32,037 nt of DNA, taken from assembly GCA_945861565.1 (NCBI GenBank), contig CAMAUY010000060.1:1-32037 (forward strand). The letters are read 5' to 3'. This DNA is from Akkermansia muciniphila (GTDB taxonomy: Bacteria > Verrucomicrobiota > Verrucomicrobiia > Limisphaerales > UBA9464). Shown here in pieces: positions 1-8,177 of the stretch; position 1 is the first letter of the stretch; each line of letters begins with the position of its first letter. A program made the position numbers and the translations under genes. The notes under the pieces are model-generated. The model searched no databases, was not told the DNA's origin, and worked only from the letters and a program-made list of their open reading frames with translations.

Positions 1-51
1 ATCCAAAAGCGTTTGTTGCTCGTGCTCGGGTAGCGTAAAAGGCTCGGCCAT
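1..51 (-). CDS. Possible N-terminus of an unidentified protein, cut by the window edge
   Basis: An ATG on the minus strand at 51 opens a frame that runs off the left edge and encodes MAEPFTLPEHEQQTLLD (17 residues). A stop lies in the same frame at 70-72, so this ATG is the only canonical start. No ribosome binding site is visible close upstream. I do not recognise the family from so short a piece. It would be transcribed away from the repeat protein that begins at 133. It may be part of the event that removed the 5' end of that gene, but nothing visible proves it. Confidence 0.3.
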   Translation of the reverse strand, partial: MAEPFTLPEHEQQTLLD

Positions 52-132
52 GCCGGCAGTTAAATAAAGTCAGCGAGTTTTGTCCAGTTTTACATCGTCT
101 TTTGTTTCACCTGCCTCCTTAAAGTCAAAATC

Positions 133-3100
133 TTGAAACTGCCCTGTCCGAATAGCACCGTGTTTTCCCTTGCCCCAGCTTTGGACGGTGGTGTTTTTGC
201 CGGGGGACAGTTCAGTGAATTCAACGGCCTTCCGAGAGGTTACCTCGCGCGGCTGGTGCCTTCGGGTTTGCCCGATGCCAGATTCAACGCCCAGGTCAAT
301 GGAACGGTTTGGTCCGTGGCGGCGCAACCAGACGGACGCGTCGTCTTTGGCGGCGACTTTGGCAGCGTGGGTGGTGTGGAGCGAATCCGCATCGCGCGAG
401 TTCGTGGGGATGGGCAGCTCGATCCCGCCTTTGTGACTCCCGGAGGTGCGGACGCTCGGCTTCGGGCCGTCGCGGTGGAACCAGACGGCAATGTCCTCCT
501 CGGTGGCCACTTTGGCAAGGTCGGTGGGGTCAATCGCCGGTTTCTCGCCCGGGTTCAGGGATTGGCGACGGCGGCGGGCGGCGAATTGGAGTTCTCCGCC
601 GCGCGCTACACCGTATCCGAGGCTTTGCCATCAGTAACGATCGAGGTCCGCCGCAGTGGCAATACCGGTTCCGCGGTGTCCGTGGGATTCAGCACTGCCA
701 ATGGAACGGCCACTGCCGGTGACTACACGCCGCAGATAGGCGGAATTCTCAATTTTGCGGCTGGCGAGGCCCTGAAGCCGATCACCATTGCCCTACGTTC
801 AGATACTCTCGTCGAGGACACGGAGACTTTTTCCGTAACACTCGAGAATCCCACGGGCGGAGCGGCCTTGGGCGCCACGCCTGTCGCGGTGGTCAACATC
901 GAAGACAATGACACCGCGACACAGCCGGGATCCATTGATGGGTTGTTCGCGGGTCGCATTGCCGCCGGAGGGGGATATTATTCCTATGTCACCCTAATTC
1001 AAACGGACGGCCGAATCATTGCGGCGGGTCATTTTAATGAGGCTAATGGATCGTCCCGCAACCGCATCGCCCGCTTCCGGCCGGATGGCTCGCTCGATCC
1101 GTCGTTTCTCGCCGCCGCCTGGCTCAACGGGCCGGTCTATTGTGGGGCCATCCAGACGGATGGGAAAATTCTCATTGGCGGCGGATTCACCATCGCGAAT
1201 GGCGTTACTCGGAATCGGATGGCGCGATTGAATGCCGACGGAACGTTGGACCGGTCATTTGACCCCGGGGCCGGTGCGAACTCCGATGTCTATTCGATCC
1301 TGCTGCGTCCGAACGATGACATCCTGGTTGGTGGTATCTTTAGCGTGTTCGCCGGGCAGCCCTCGTCGGCCTATTTGGTGCGCCTCTTCAGCGATGGAAC
1401 CGTGGATTCGACGTTCACGGGGGAGCCCAACTCAACCGTGGTCAGTCTTGCCGCAGATAACACGGGACGAATCTTCCTCGGAGGCGACTTCACAAGGGTC
1501 AATGGTATCCCGCGTTTTCGGATCGCACGGATCTCGGCGGAGGGGGCAGTGGATGAGACGTTTGACTCGGGAGCGGGAGCGAATTCGACAGTTCGGAGCT
1601 TGGTTCCCCTCGCCGGCGGAACCGTGATTGTGGCGGGAAATTTTAACATTTTCAACGGCGTCCCGCAGGTCGGAATCGCTCGGTTGGTACCGGACGGAAC
1701 ACTGGATACTACTTTCGCCTCCTCGGTCAATGGGGTGGTCCATCGAGCGGTGGTTCAATCCGATGGGCGGGTAATTATCGGTGGGTCTTTCACCGATATT
1801 GCCGGTCAGTCCCGTAACCGCCTTGCACGCTTGCGGGCGGATGGATCCCTGGATCCAAGTTTCGATATTGGTACGGGAGCCAATGACATCATCTACGCCT
1901 TGGCATTGCAGTCCGATCAAAACCTGATCATCGGAGGAGCGTTCACCACCTATGGAGCGTTTGCCCACCCGGGATTGGCCCGGATCGCAGCCGCGGATAT
2001 CGCCCCGGGCGGAGTGATCGAGTTCGTCGCGTTGGGATACTCGGTGAGCGAAGCGGCTCCGAATGTCCCGATCCAGGTGCGCAGAACGGGCGACACGACC
2101 AAGTCAGTCACCGTCAATTATGGCGCGACAAGCGGCACAGCCAATGCCGGCGATTACACGCCCCCGGCCGGCAAACTCACTTTTGGGGTGGGGGAGACGG
2201 CTAAATTTTTTACCGTCACCATTCGTCCCGACACAGTACCGGAGGATGACGAGACCGTCCTACTTTCGCTGAGCGCGCCGACCGGTGGGGCGGTGTTAGG
2301 AGCACAGGCGAATGCCATTCTCACGATCATGAATGAGGACACCTCCGCAGAGGCCGGAGCGGTGGATGGACTTTTTACCTCGGGGTTGGATCAGGAAGCA
2401 TACTCCCTAACGATCCTGTCTGATGATTCAATTCTGGTGACCGGTAATTTTGCACGCGTTGGAGATGCCAACCGAGTGCGAATCGCACGCTTGTCGGTTG
2501 ACGGTCCCGTGGATCCGAGCTTTAACCCGGCAGCATGGACCGACGGCCCCATTTTCACAGCGGTGATACAGAAGGATGGACGGATTCTCATTGGAGGCGA
2601 ATTTAATACCGTCAACGGTCAGCCCCGAACTCGGATTGCGCGATTATTTGAGGATGGCACGTTGGACCCCTCGTTCAACGCCGGGGCCGGCCCGAACAGT
2701 TCGGTTTACACCATTTGGGTCTCGCCGCTGGATGACATTGTCGTGGGGGGGGCGTTCCCGGGGTTTGCGGGGGATGCGCAGCGAGGATACCTGGTTCGGC
2801 TCTTCAGTGATGGTAGCGTGGATCAGTCCTTTGAACCGCGGGTCAATAACAACGTGTACAAGATCGCCCCGCTCACGAATAAGAAGCTGATGATTTGCGG
2901 CGATTTCACGCGCGTGGGCGACCTGAATCGGATTCGAGTGGCTCGACTGTTCGAGGACGGCGAGGTCGATCCTGATTTCGATTCCGGTGCCGGCCCGAAC
3001 ACCACGGTGCAGACGATCTTACCTCTGGCAAACGGTTCGACCCTGATCGGGGGTAACTTTACCCACGTCAATGGTCTCGCTCGGGGCTACATCTGCCGGC

Positions 3101-5073
3101 TCTTGGCGGATGGCTCTCCGGATCCCTTGTTTCCGGGGCAGTTCAATAACTATGTCAGGCGGATCGTTCCCCAATTCGACGGCAAATTCATCGTGAGCGG
3201 TGGCTTTACTGCCAATGGAAGTGAACCCGCCAATCGCCTTGCCCGCCTGCTTCCCGACGGAGCCCTGGATGTCAGCTTCGACATGAGCAAGGGGGCGAAC
3301 GACGCCGTGCATGAGGCGGCGCTTCAGTTGGATGGGTCGATCATTGCTGTGGGCCGTTTCACCCAGTTCAATGGTTTCAACAAACAGCGAATTGTTCGTC
3401 TGCAAGCGCAGCCGGCCGTTCTCGGTGGAGAAATTGAATTTAGCGCGACACGCTATGCGCCCGCCGAGGGGGCGGGATCCGTGACCATCGAAGTTCGACG
3501 ACTGGGCAATACCAGCTCAGCGGTGACGGTGGACTACACCGCCAGTAACGGAACGGCTACCGCTGCCGATTATGTCAGCACCGTGGGGAAATTGGTTTTT
3601 GGCCCGGGCGAATCGAAAAAGACATTTTCTGTTTCCATCAAACAAGATGACCTCATTGAAGACGACGAGACCATTCTACTCTCGCTGGCCACCCCGAGCG
3701 CTTCTGCCATTCTCGGGGGAAATCGCCGGGCAACAATTTTCATCGTCAATGACGATCGGCGACCGGGGGATTTCGGGACCGTCGACACGTCCGGTGTAGC
3801 GGGTGCCAATGGACCGGTTTACGCCCTTCTCGTCCAGCCCGACGGCAAGTGGCTCGTTGGCGGTGAATTCAGTGTGATTGGCAACGTGGCGCGACTCAGG
3901 TTGGCTCGATTGAATGCCGACGGCAGCATCGATTCTTCCTTCGATCCAGCGACATGGTTCAACGGGTCGGTGCTGGCGCTTGGGTTGCAGTCCGACGGAC
4001 GCGTGCTGGTTGCCGGACAATTCACGCAGGTCAATGGCGTCAATCGCAGCCGGATCGCGCGATTGAATTCCGACGGATCGCTCGACAGTTTTTTTGATCC
4101 GGGGATTGGCCCCAACTCGGACGTCTATAGTTTATTCGTTTTGCCCGATGACGACATCGTGGTGGGTGGCGCGTTCTCGGTCTTCAATAACAACGGAAAC
4201 TACGGCTATCTCGCGCGATTGCTGTCTGATGGGACGCTCGCGACCACGTTCACGCCTGGCGTCAACTCGACCGTTTGGGCGATCGCCCCGGTTGGAACCG
4301 ATCGCCTCTTCATTGGCGGTGACTTCGGTAGCGTGGGAGGGCAACCGCGCACACGGCTCGCCAGTATCCGGTTGGACGGTGGGTTGGTTGCAGGATTTGA
4401 TCCGGGCACGGGGCCCAATTCAACGGTTCGAGCCTTGCGGGCACTTCCCGATCAGCGGGTGCTGATTGGTGGGTCTTTCAACAGTTACGCTGGGAAGCCG
4501 GCTCAATACCTGGCGCGGATTGGTACCGACGGTGCGTTCGATACATCATTTGGTGGATCGACCAACTTCAATTCCACGGTTTGGTCGGTGGAGGTTCAGC
4601 CCGACGGTCGGATCGTGGTGACGGGTGACTTCACAACCTTCGGTGCCTCGCCTCAAGGGTATGTGGCTCGACTTAGCGGAGCCGGATTGCTCGATCCCAC
4701 GCTGGCCATTGGCACGGGTGCGAATGGCCATGTTCGCCGAGGGATCGTGCACCCCGATGGACACCTGCTACTCGGTGGCAATTTCTCGACCTTCAGTGGA
4801 ATGAACCGGCCCTATTTGGTTCAGATCTTTGCCAACCCACCCTCCAATGCGGTCGGCCCTTCGATCCAATCGATTGCGCTCGGCGCGCCAAATCAGGTGC
4901 TGTTGACGATCGCGGGAACTCCCGGACAAAACTACAAACTCCAATCGTCACCTACCATCGGACCGCCCGTGTGGACGCAAATCTCCACCGGAACCTTGAC
5001 CGCTCCCACAATAGTCGTCCCCCAGGCGATCCCGGCGCAGACCAAGACGATTTTCTTCCGAGTCGTGCAGTAG
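133..5073 (+). CDS. Giant delta-60 repeat / Calx-beta surface protein, apparently 5'-truncated
   Basis: This 1646-residue protein is built from about 24 repeats of roughly 50 residues of the delta-60 (DUF5122) beta-propeller type, each with a core like 'DGRILIGGxF...NG...RIARLxxDGxxDxxF'. They are split by three Calx-beta domains at about residues 149-260, 626-737 and 1098-1208. The last 60 residues contain 'YKLQSSP' and end 'FFRVVQ', a C-terminus common in exported Verrucomicrobiota proteins. Such proteins are normally secreted or surface-bound and often proposed to be adhesive; the ligand is unknown. The first repeat starts mid-unit at 'NSTVFSLAP', with no signal peptide. The only start is a TTG without a ribosome binding site, and the frame is closed at 61-63. 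Blocks two to four have seven repeats each but the first has three, so about four repeats and the export signal seem lost. It may be a pseudogene remnant, or a start fused by rearrangement. Confidence 0.85.
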   Translation: MKLPCPNSTVFSLAPALDGGVFAGGQFSEFNGLPRGYLARLVPSGLPDARFNAQVNGTVWSVAAQPDGRVVFGGDFGSVGGVERIRIARVRGDGQLDPAFVTPGGADARLRAVAVEPDGNVLLGGHFGKVGGVNRRFLARVQGLATAAGGELEFSAARYTVSEALPSVTIEVRRSGNTGSAVSVGFSTANGTATAGDYTPQIGGILNFAAGEALKPITIALRSDTLVEDTETFSVTLENPTGGAALGATPVAVVNIEDNDTATQPGSIDGLFAGRIAAGGGYYSYVTLIQTDGRIIAAGHFNEANGSSRNRIARFRPDGSLDPSFLAAAWLNGPVYCGAIQTDGKILIGGGFTIANGVTRNRMARLNADGTLDRSFDPGAGANSDVYSILLRPNDDILVGGIFSVFAGQPSSAYLVRLFSDGTVDSTFTGEPNSTVVSLAADNTGRIFLGGDFTRVNGIPRFRIARISAEGAVDETFDSGAGANSTVRSLVPLAGGTVIVAGNFNIFNGVPQVGIARLVPDGTLDTTFASSVNGVVHRAVVQSDGRVIIGGSFTDIAGQSRNRLARLRADGSLDPSFDIGTGANDIIYALALQSDQNLIIGGAFTTYGAFAHPGLARIAAADIAPGGVIEFVALGYSVSEAAPNVPIQVRRTGDTTKSVTVNYGATSGTANAGDYTPPAGKLTFGVGETAKFFTVTIRPDTVPEDDETVLLSLSAPTGGAVLGAQANAILTIMNEDTSAEAGAVDGLFTSGLDQEAYSLTILSDDSILVTGNFARVGDANRVRIARLSVDGPVDPSFNPAAWTDGPIFTAVIQKDGRILIGGEFNTVNGQPRTRIARLFEDGTLDPSFNAGAGPNSSVYTIWVSPLDDIVVGGAFPGFAGDAQRGYLVRLFSDGSVDQSFEPRVNNNVYKIAPLTNKKLMICGDFTRVGDLNRIRVARLFEDGEVDPDFDSGAGPNTTVQTILPLANGSTLIGGNFTHVNGLARGYICRLLADGSPDPLFPGQFNNYVRRIVPQFDGKFIVSGGFTANGSEPANRLARLLPDGALDVSFDMSKGANDAVHEAALQLDGSIIAVGRFTQFNGFNKQRIVRLQAQPAVLGGEIEFSATRYAPAEGAGSVTIEVRRLGNTSSAVTVDYTASNGTATAADYVSTVGKLVFGPGESKKTFSVSIKQDDLIEDDETILLSLATPSASAILGGNRRATIFIVNDDRRPGDFGTVDTSGVAGANGPVYALLVQPDGKWLVGGEFSVIGNVARLRLARLNADGSIDSSFDPATWFNGSVLALGLQSDGRVLVAGQFTQVNGVNRSRIARLNSDGSLDSFFDPGIGPNSDVYSLFVLPDDDIVVGGAFSVFNNNGNYGYLARLLSDGTLATTFTPGVNSTVWAIAPVGTDRLFIGGDFGSVGGQPRTRLASIRLDGGLVAGFDPGTGPNSTVRALRALPDQRVLIGGSFNSYAGKPAQYLARIGTDGAFDTSFGGSTNFNSTVWSVEVQPDGRIVVTGDFTTFGASPQGYVARLSGAGLLDPTLAIGTGANGHVRRGIVHPDGHLLLGGNFSTFSGMNRPYLVQIFANPPSNAVGPSIQSIALGAPNQVLLTIAGTPGQNYKLQSSPTIGPPVWTQISTGTLTAPTIVVPQAIPAQTKTIFFRVVQ
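577..4840 (+). repeat. Three tandem super-repeats: Calx-beta plus seven delta-60 units
   Basis: Within the giant gene a module of about 1.42 kb recurs head to tail: 577-2007, 2008-3423 and 3424-4840. Each copy starts with a Calx-beta domain (entry 'GGxIEFxAxxY', exit 'xNxDD/ED') followed by seven delta-60 repeats. The repeats keep their order between copies: the second opens with 'NGPV/DGPI', the third with 'NSDVY/NSSVY', the fifth with 'NSTVR/NTTVQ'. This implies duplication of the whole module rather than of single repeats. Seven repeats per module would suit one seven-bladed propeller. Confidence 0.75.
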
Positions 5074-5126
5074 GTGGAATGGTACTTGGGGGTCTTGGTG
5101 GATTGGTTGGTGTAATCCAGAATTAA

Positions 5127-5158
5127 GGCACCCTCCCGTTTGGGAGGGTGCCTTTTTT
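5127..5158 (+). terminator. Rho-independent terminator after the giant repeat protein
   Basis: A perfect 11-bp stem, GGCACCCTCCC (5127-5137) with GGGAGGGTGCC (5142-5152), closes a four-base loop GTTT and is followed by six T (5153-5158). It ends plus-strand transcription 54 bases past the stop at 5073. Read on the minus strand the same stem directly follows the 3' end of rnpB, but there the tail is only TTAATT. It may therefore serve both converging transcripts. Confidence 0.93.
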
Positions 5159-5159
5159 G

Positions 5160-5575
5160 TCCTGGAAAGGCTGTAAGCCGAGTTCTGTCTGCCCCGGTTG
5201 CCCGGGGGAGAGGATCATTTATCTCAGCAGCCGATACCCGGAACCCGACCCGCTTGCGCGGATCTAATGCGGGCCGCATCACAGTTCCCTATTTGGCCTT
5301 GCTCCCGATGAGGTTTTCCGTGCCCCGGGACTCACGTCACGGGCGGTGGGCTCTTACCCCACCTTTTCACCCTTACCCCTGCCTTGCAGCCTGGGCGGTT
5401 TATTTTCTGTGGCACTGTCTGTCATATCCACCTCACGGTGAACATGCCCGCGGGCATCCCGGCGTTCCCCGGCTCGCGCCGAGTGCGGCCGGGTTCCGCG
5501 GCATCGTACCCTATGGAGTTCGGACTTTCCTCCCCTCCGCTTTCGCGGAAGAGCGACCCTCCACCCTTCCAGGAC
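5160..5575 (-). ncRNA. rnpB: RNase P RNA (bacterial class A)
   Basis: This is the catalytic RNA that removes 5' leaders from precursor tRNAs. Read on the minus strand, the conserved blocks appear in the right order: GAGGAAAGTCCG near the 5' end (plus strand 5521-5532, 5' strand of P4), ACAGAAAATAAACCGCC (5394-5410), and ACAGAACTCGGCTTA near the 3' end (5174-5188, 3' strand of P4). P1 forms between TCCTGGAAGG at the 5' end (5565-5574) and CCTTTCCAGGA at the 3' end (about 5160-5170), which fixes both ends. The length of about 416 nt is normal to slightly long for class A. Open frames on either strand here are not genes. The RNA converges on the repeat protein and shares the hairpin at 5127-5152. 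Confidence 0.96.
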
Positions 5576-5582
5576 AGCGCTG

Positions 5583-5612
5583 ACCCTAGACTGCCGGCAG
5601 CGGTGACGACAA
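5583..5612 (-). promoter_or_regulatory. Sigma70-like promoter for rnpB
   Basis: On the minus strand TTGTCG (-35, plus strand 5607-5612) and TAGGGT (-10, 5583-5588) are separated by 18 bases. The -10 box lies about seven bases from the P1-defined 5' end at 5575, as expected for a transcript that starts at the mature end. The -10 match is only moderate. Confidence 0.5.
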
Positions 5613-5666
5613 GGCATGCTTATTGGGAAGTCGACTTGAGGTCGGGCTCCCTCGACACTCACGGCT

Positions 5667-6752
5667 GTGGCCCGATTGGAATTAGACCAGGTTTCCCGGT
5701 GGCATCCCGGTGCGGCCGGCGGTGTGAAGGCCTTGCTTAGCGTTTCCTTGACCATCAATTCCGGGGAATGCTTTGTCGTCGTCGGCCCTTCCGGCAGTGG
5801 TAAAACGAGCCTGCTGAGACTGATCGCCGGGCTGGACGATCTGACGGCGGGGGATATTCGTCTCGATGGCCGGTCCCTTCGGGGCGTTCCTCCGGCGGGC
5901 CGGAATCTTTCCCTGGTTTTTCAAAACCTCGCACTCTACCCACACATGACGGTTCGGGAAAACATCGTGTTCGGCTTGGAGATTCGACGGATGTCCGCTC
6001 CGGAGATTGCCGCGCGGTTGGAACCGCTCATCGGTCGCTTCCGGTTGGAGCAGTTGCTGGATCGGTGTCCCGGTGCAATCTCGGGAGGAGAGCAGCAGCG
6101 CGTTGCACTGGCGCGCGCCCTGGCTGCCAACCCGCGAATCCTCCTTTTGGATGAACCGTTCAACAGTCTTGAAACCCCGCTGCGCGTCGAGTTCCGTCGC
6201 GATCTGCGTCGGCTCCAACAGGAGTCCGGGTTAACCGTAATTCATGTCACGCACGATCCGATGGAGGCCATGGCTCTCGCCGATCGAATTGCCGTTCTTC
6301 GTGCGGGGCAACTGGTGCAACTCGGTACTCCGGACGAGATCTACGAGGACCCAATAAACCGGTTTGTGGCGGAATTGTTCGGACAACAGGGGATGAATTT
6401 TTTTTCGGGTAATCTGCGACCGGACGCGGGCGGCGTTTCCTTCGAGGACGTCGGCGGTGAGATGCGCTGGGCGGCACCCGGCACGGTGGAAAGAACCCGG
6501 GTGGATGCGGGGGTGAGGCCGGAAGATCTACTTCTCGTGGAGCCACCGGAAGCGGGATTTTCAGGGCGCGTCTTGGCGGTGGAGCGCGCGGGACACGACA
6601 CCTGGGTCATTGCTCAAGTCTCGGGCCGCTCCGTTACCGCCCGAGTTCCGCCGAGAAGCCGACTCAGGCCCGGGTCCACGGTGCGGTTGACGGTCGACCC
6701 GATGCGGGTCCGCTATTTTGATTCCGGAACGGGAAGGCGAATTCTGTCCTGA
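5667..6752 (+). CDS. ABC transporter ATP-binding protein, MalK/UgpC type
   Basis: This 361-residue cytoplasmic ATPase would power an importer, most often for sugars or polyols. Motifs are in order: Walker A GPSGSGKT (residues 40-47), Q-loop 'LVFQNLALYPHMTV', signature ISGGEQQR (138-145), Walker B RILLLDEP (157-164) and the H-loop in HVTHD. A C-terminal TOBE-like regulatory region follows from about residue 240. The length suits the MalK/UgpC family. The D-loop reads NSLE where the family normally has a 'LD' pair (SNLD-like), so the usual Asp is Glu. The start is GTG at 5667. No permease or binding-protein gene lies nearby, so it either serves permeases encoded elsewhere or several transporters, as MsmK-like ATPases do. 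Substrate unknown. Confidence 0.92.
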   Translation: MARLELDQVSRWHPGAAGGVKALLSVSLTINSGECFVVVGPSGSGKTSLLRLIAGLDDLTAGDIRLDGRSLRGVPPAGRNLSLVFQNLALYPHMTVRENIVFGLEIRRMSAPEIAARLEPLIGRFRLEQLLDRCPGAISGGEQQRVALARALAANPRILLLDEPFNSLETPLRVEFRRDLRRLQQESGLTVIHVTHDPMEAMALADRIAVLRAGQLVQLGTPDEIYEDPINRFVAELFGQQGMNFFSGNLRPDAGGVSFEDVGGEMRWAAPGTVERTRVDAGVRPEDLLLVEPPEAGFSGRVLAVERAGHDTWVIAQVSGRSVTARVPPRSRLRPGSTVRLTVDPMRVRYFDSGTGRRILS

Positions 6753-6775
6753 ATGCTGAGGCGGCTTCGAGCGGG

Positions 6776-6811
6776 GAGGACGAGGACGAGGGCGAGGGCG
6801 AGGACGGGGAT
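6776..6811. repeat. GAGGAC/GAGGGC hexamer microsatellite
   Basis: Five consecutive hexamers, GAGGAC, GAGGAC, GAGGGC, GAGGGC, GAGGAC (6776-6805), are followed by a degenerate GGGGAT. They lie 24 bases after the stop of the ABC ATPase gene. The tract is purine-only on one strand apart from the C of each unit. It lies outside any credible reading frame, in the 193-base gap before the GYF protein, where nothing else is recognisable. Confidence 0.8.
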
Positions 6812-6945
6812 GGGTTCGACAACTCATCTTCGATCCCCCGGTCCGAGGCGGGCTCGAGGAGTCGCGATGGCTGCAAACGGGAGTTGAATCTCCGGCCGAG
6901 TATCGCATGGTTCCGGGGTCTCGAACGAAACCCATTTTTCCAGTC

Positions 6946-7674
6946 ATGTACAAAGTCAAGGGAGCCGACCAGAAAGAATACGGACCCATTTCAGCCGAAC
7001 AGGTTCGGCAATGGGTTGCTGAAAACCGCCTGAACCGGTTTTCCTTGGCGTCCGACGAAACCAGTCCCGGCTGGAAACCCCTCAGCCAGTTCCCGGAATT
7101 CGCCACCCTTGTCGGTGGTGGGGGCATTGCGCCGACGACTCCGGCGGTCGGTACCGATCCGGGAGTTGTGATCGGTTCGAGTTCCGGGGGGACGCTGCCG
7201 CCGTCTGCCATGGCGTCACCGGGCGTCGCGGATTCGAATCTAGGCGCCTATTTCGCAGGAACTCGCGAGGGCGCGCAGCGTGCCGTCAGCGGCCCGGCCA
7301 TCGCGATGATTGTGTGTGCTGTGCTGGGGGTGCTCATGGCTTTCGCCAGCGTTGGCTTTAGTCTCCTCTGGGGCGGTGAGGTGGCGGATTTTAGTAAAAT
7401 CCCGGATGATAACGCGCGCCGAATCGTTGAGACCTGGATGGGAATGAGCAAGGGGTTGGGGGTATTTAGCTCACTGCTTTCGCTCCCGTGGAATGGGTTT
7501 ATTTTGTGGTCGGCCTTGAAGTTGCAGAAGCTTGAGAATTATTCAGTCTGCCTCACCGGGGCCATCCTCACCCTATTGCCATGCTTTTCCGGGTGTTGCT
7601 GCATTAGTATTCCCGTCGGAATCTGGGCATTGATTGTGCTGAACAAACCCGAAGTCCGGGCGCATTTTCGTTGA
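6946..7674 (+). CDS. GYF_2-domain membrane protein
   Basis: This 242-residue protein starts at the ATG at 6946, because the GYF_2 (DUF4339) domain begins right there ('MYKVKGADQKEYGPISAEQ') and runs to about residue 60 with the conserved 'WKPLSQFPEF' end. An upstream ATG at 6907 would add 13 residues of no clear character. A Gly/Pro/Thr-rich linker follows, then membrane segments: one near 'IAMIVCAVLGVLMAFASV' and two to three more in the C-terminal third, including a Cys-rich 'CFSGCCCISIPVGIW' turn. The architecture, a cytosolic GYF_2 domain on a small membrane anchor, is frequent in Verrucomicrobiota and Planctomycetes, with unknown function. The next gene, encoding a DUF2752 protein, starts 18 bases downstream, so the two are probably co-transcribed. 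Confidence 0.85.
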   Translation: MYKVKGADQKEYGPISAEQVRQWVAENRLNRFSLASDETSPGWKPLSQFPEFATLVGGGGIAPTTPAVGTDPGVVIGSSSGGTLPPSAMASPGVADSNLGAYFAGTREGAQRAVSGPAIAMIVCAVLGVLMAFASVGFSLLWGGEVADFSKIPDDNARRIVETWMGMSKGLGVFSSLLSLPWNGFILWSALKLQKLENYSVCLTGAILTLLPCFSGCCCISIPVGIWALIVLNKPEVRAHFR

Positions 7675-7692
7675 TCTTGCGGGAGGGACGCG

Positions 7693-8133
7693 ATGATTCG
7701 AGGCTGGTTGGCGCTTTGGCAACGGGTCCGTCTGCCGACACTCGGATGGGTAACCGCGGTCGCCCCGGTTGGATTGATCGGCCTGTGGGGACTGTATTAC
7801 TTCAATCCCCAGGAACATGCCTTTTACCCGCGATGCCTCTTTTACGAAACCACCGGATTGTGGTGCCCGGGATGCGGCGGACTCCGCGCGAATCATCAAT
7901 TGTTGCACGGGAATCTAAGCGCCGCTTTTCGACTCAATCCGCTGGTCGTTTTTGTCCTGCCCGGGTTGCTCGTAGGACTGGCTGAATGGTGGCTGTTGCC
8001 GGCACGACAGCGAAGATTTCTGACGACCCTGGGGCGGCCGAATTGCATGGTGGGAGTCGGTGGAGTCCTGTGCGGATTCGGTATTGCACGCAATCTTCCC
8101 CTCCTCGAATGGATCAACCGTGCGTGGGGTTGA
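7693..8133 (+). CDS. DUF2752 membrane protein
   Basis: This small integral membrane protein of 146 residues carries the DUF2752 hallmark 'CPGCGGLRA' followed by 'LLHGNLSAAFRLNPL'. Hydrophobic segments lie near residues 20-40, 80-97 and 112-130. A good Shine-Dalgarno, GGGAGG at 7681-7686, sits six bases before the ATG and supports this start, which is unusual in this window. The molecular function of DUF2752 is not established; the paired Cys could bind metal or form a disulfide, which is my speculation. It follows the GYF_2 gene by 18 bases and converges on the minus-strand gene at 8178-8606. Confidence 0.9.
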   Translation: MIRGWLALWQRVRLPTLGWVTAVAPVGLIGLWGLYYFNPQEHAFYPRCLFYETTGLWCPGCGGLRANHQLLHGNLSAAFRLNPLVVFVLPGLLVGLAEWWLLPARQRRFLTTLGRPNCMVGVGGVLCGFGIARNLPLLEWINRAWG

Positions 8134-8177
8134 TGATTTTAGTTGCCGTCGACCCAGCTTCCGGATCGTCCTGATTT

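Noticed and set aside
133-5073. Possibility that the periodic sequence is a CRISPR or DNA satellite array
   Set aside because: The periodicity follows protein repeats of about 50 residues with diverged DNA; there are no exact direct repeats with spacers.
5140-5740. Several 118-147 residue open frames on both strands
   Set aside because: They lie over the RNase P RNA gene and its promoter, whose conserved blocks explain the sequence; none has recognisable protein features.
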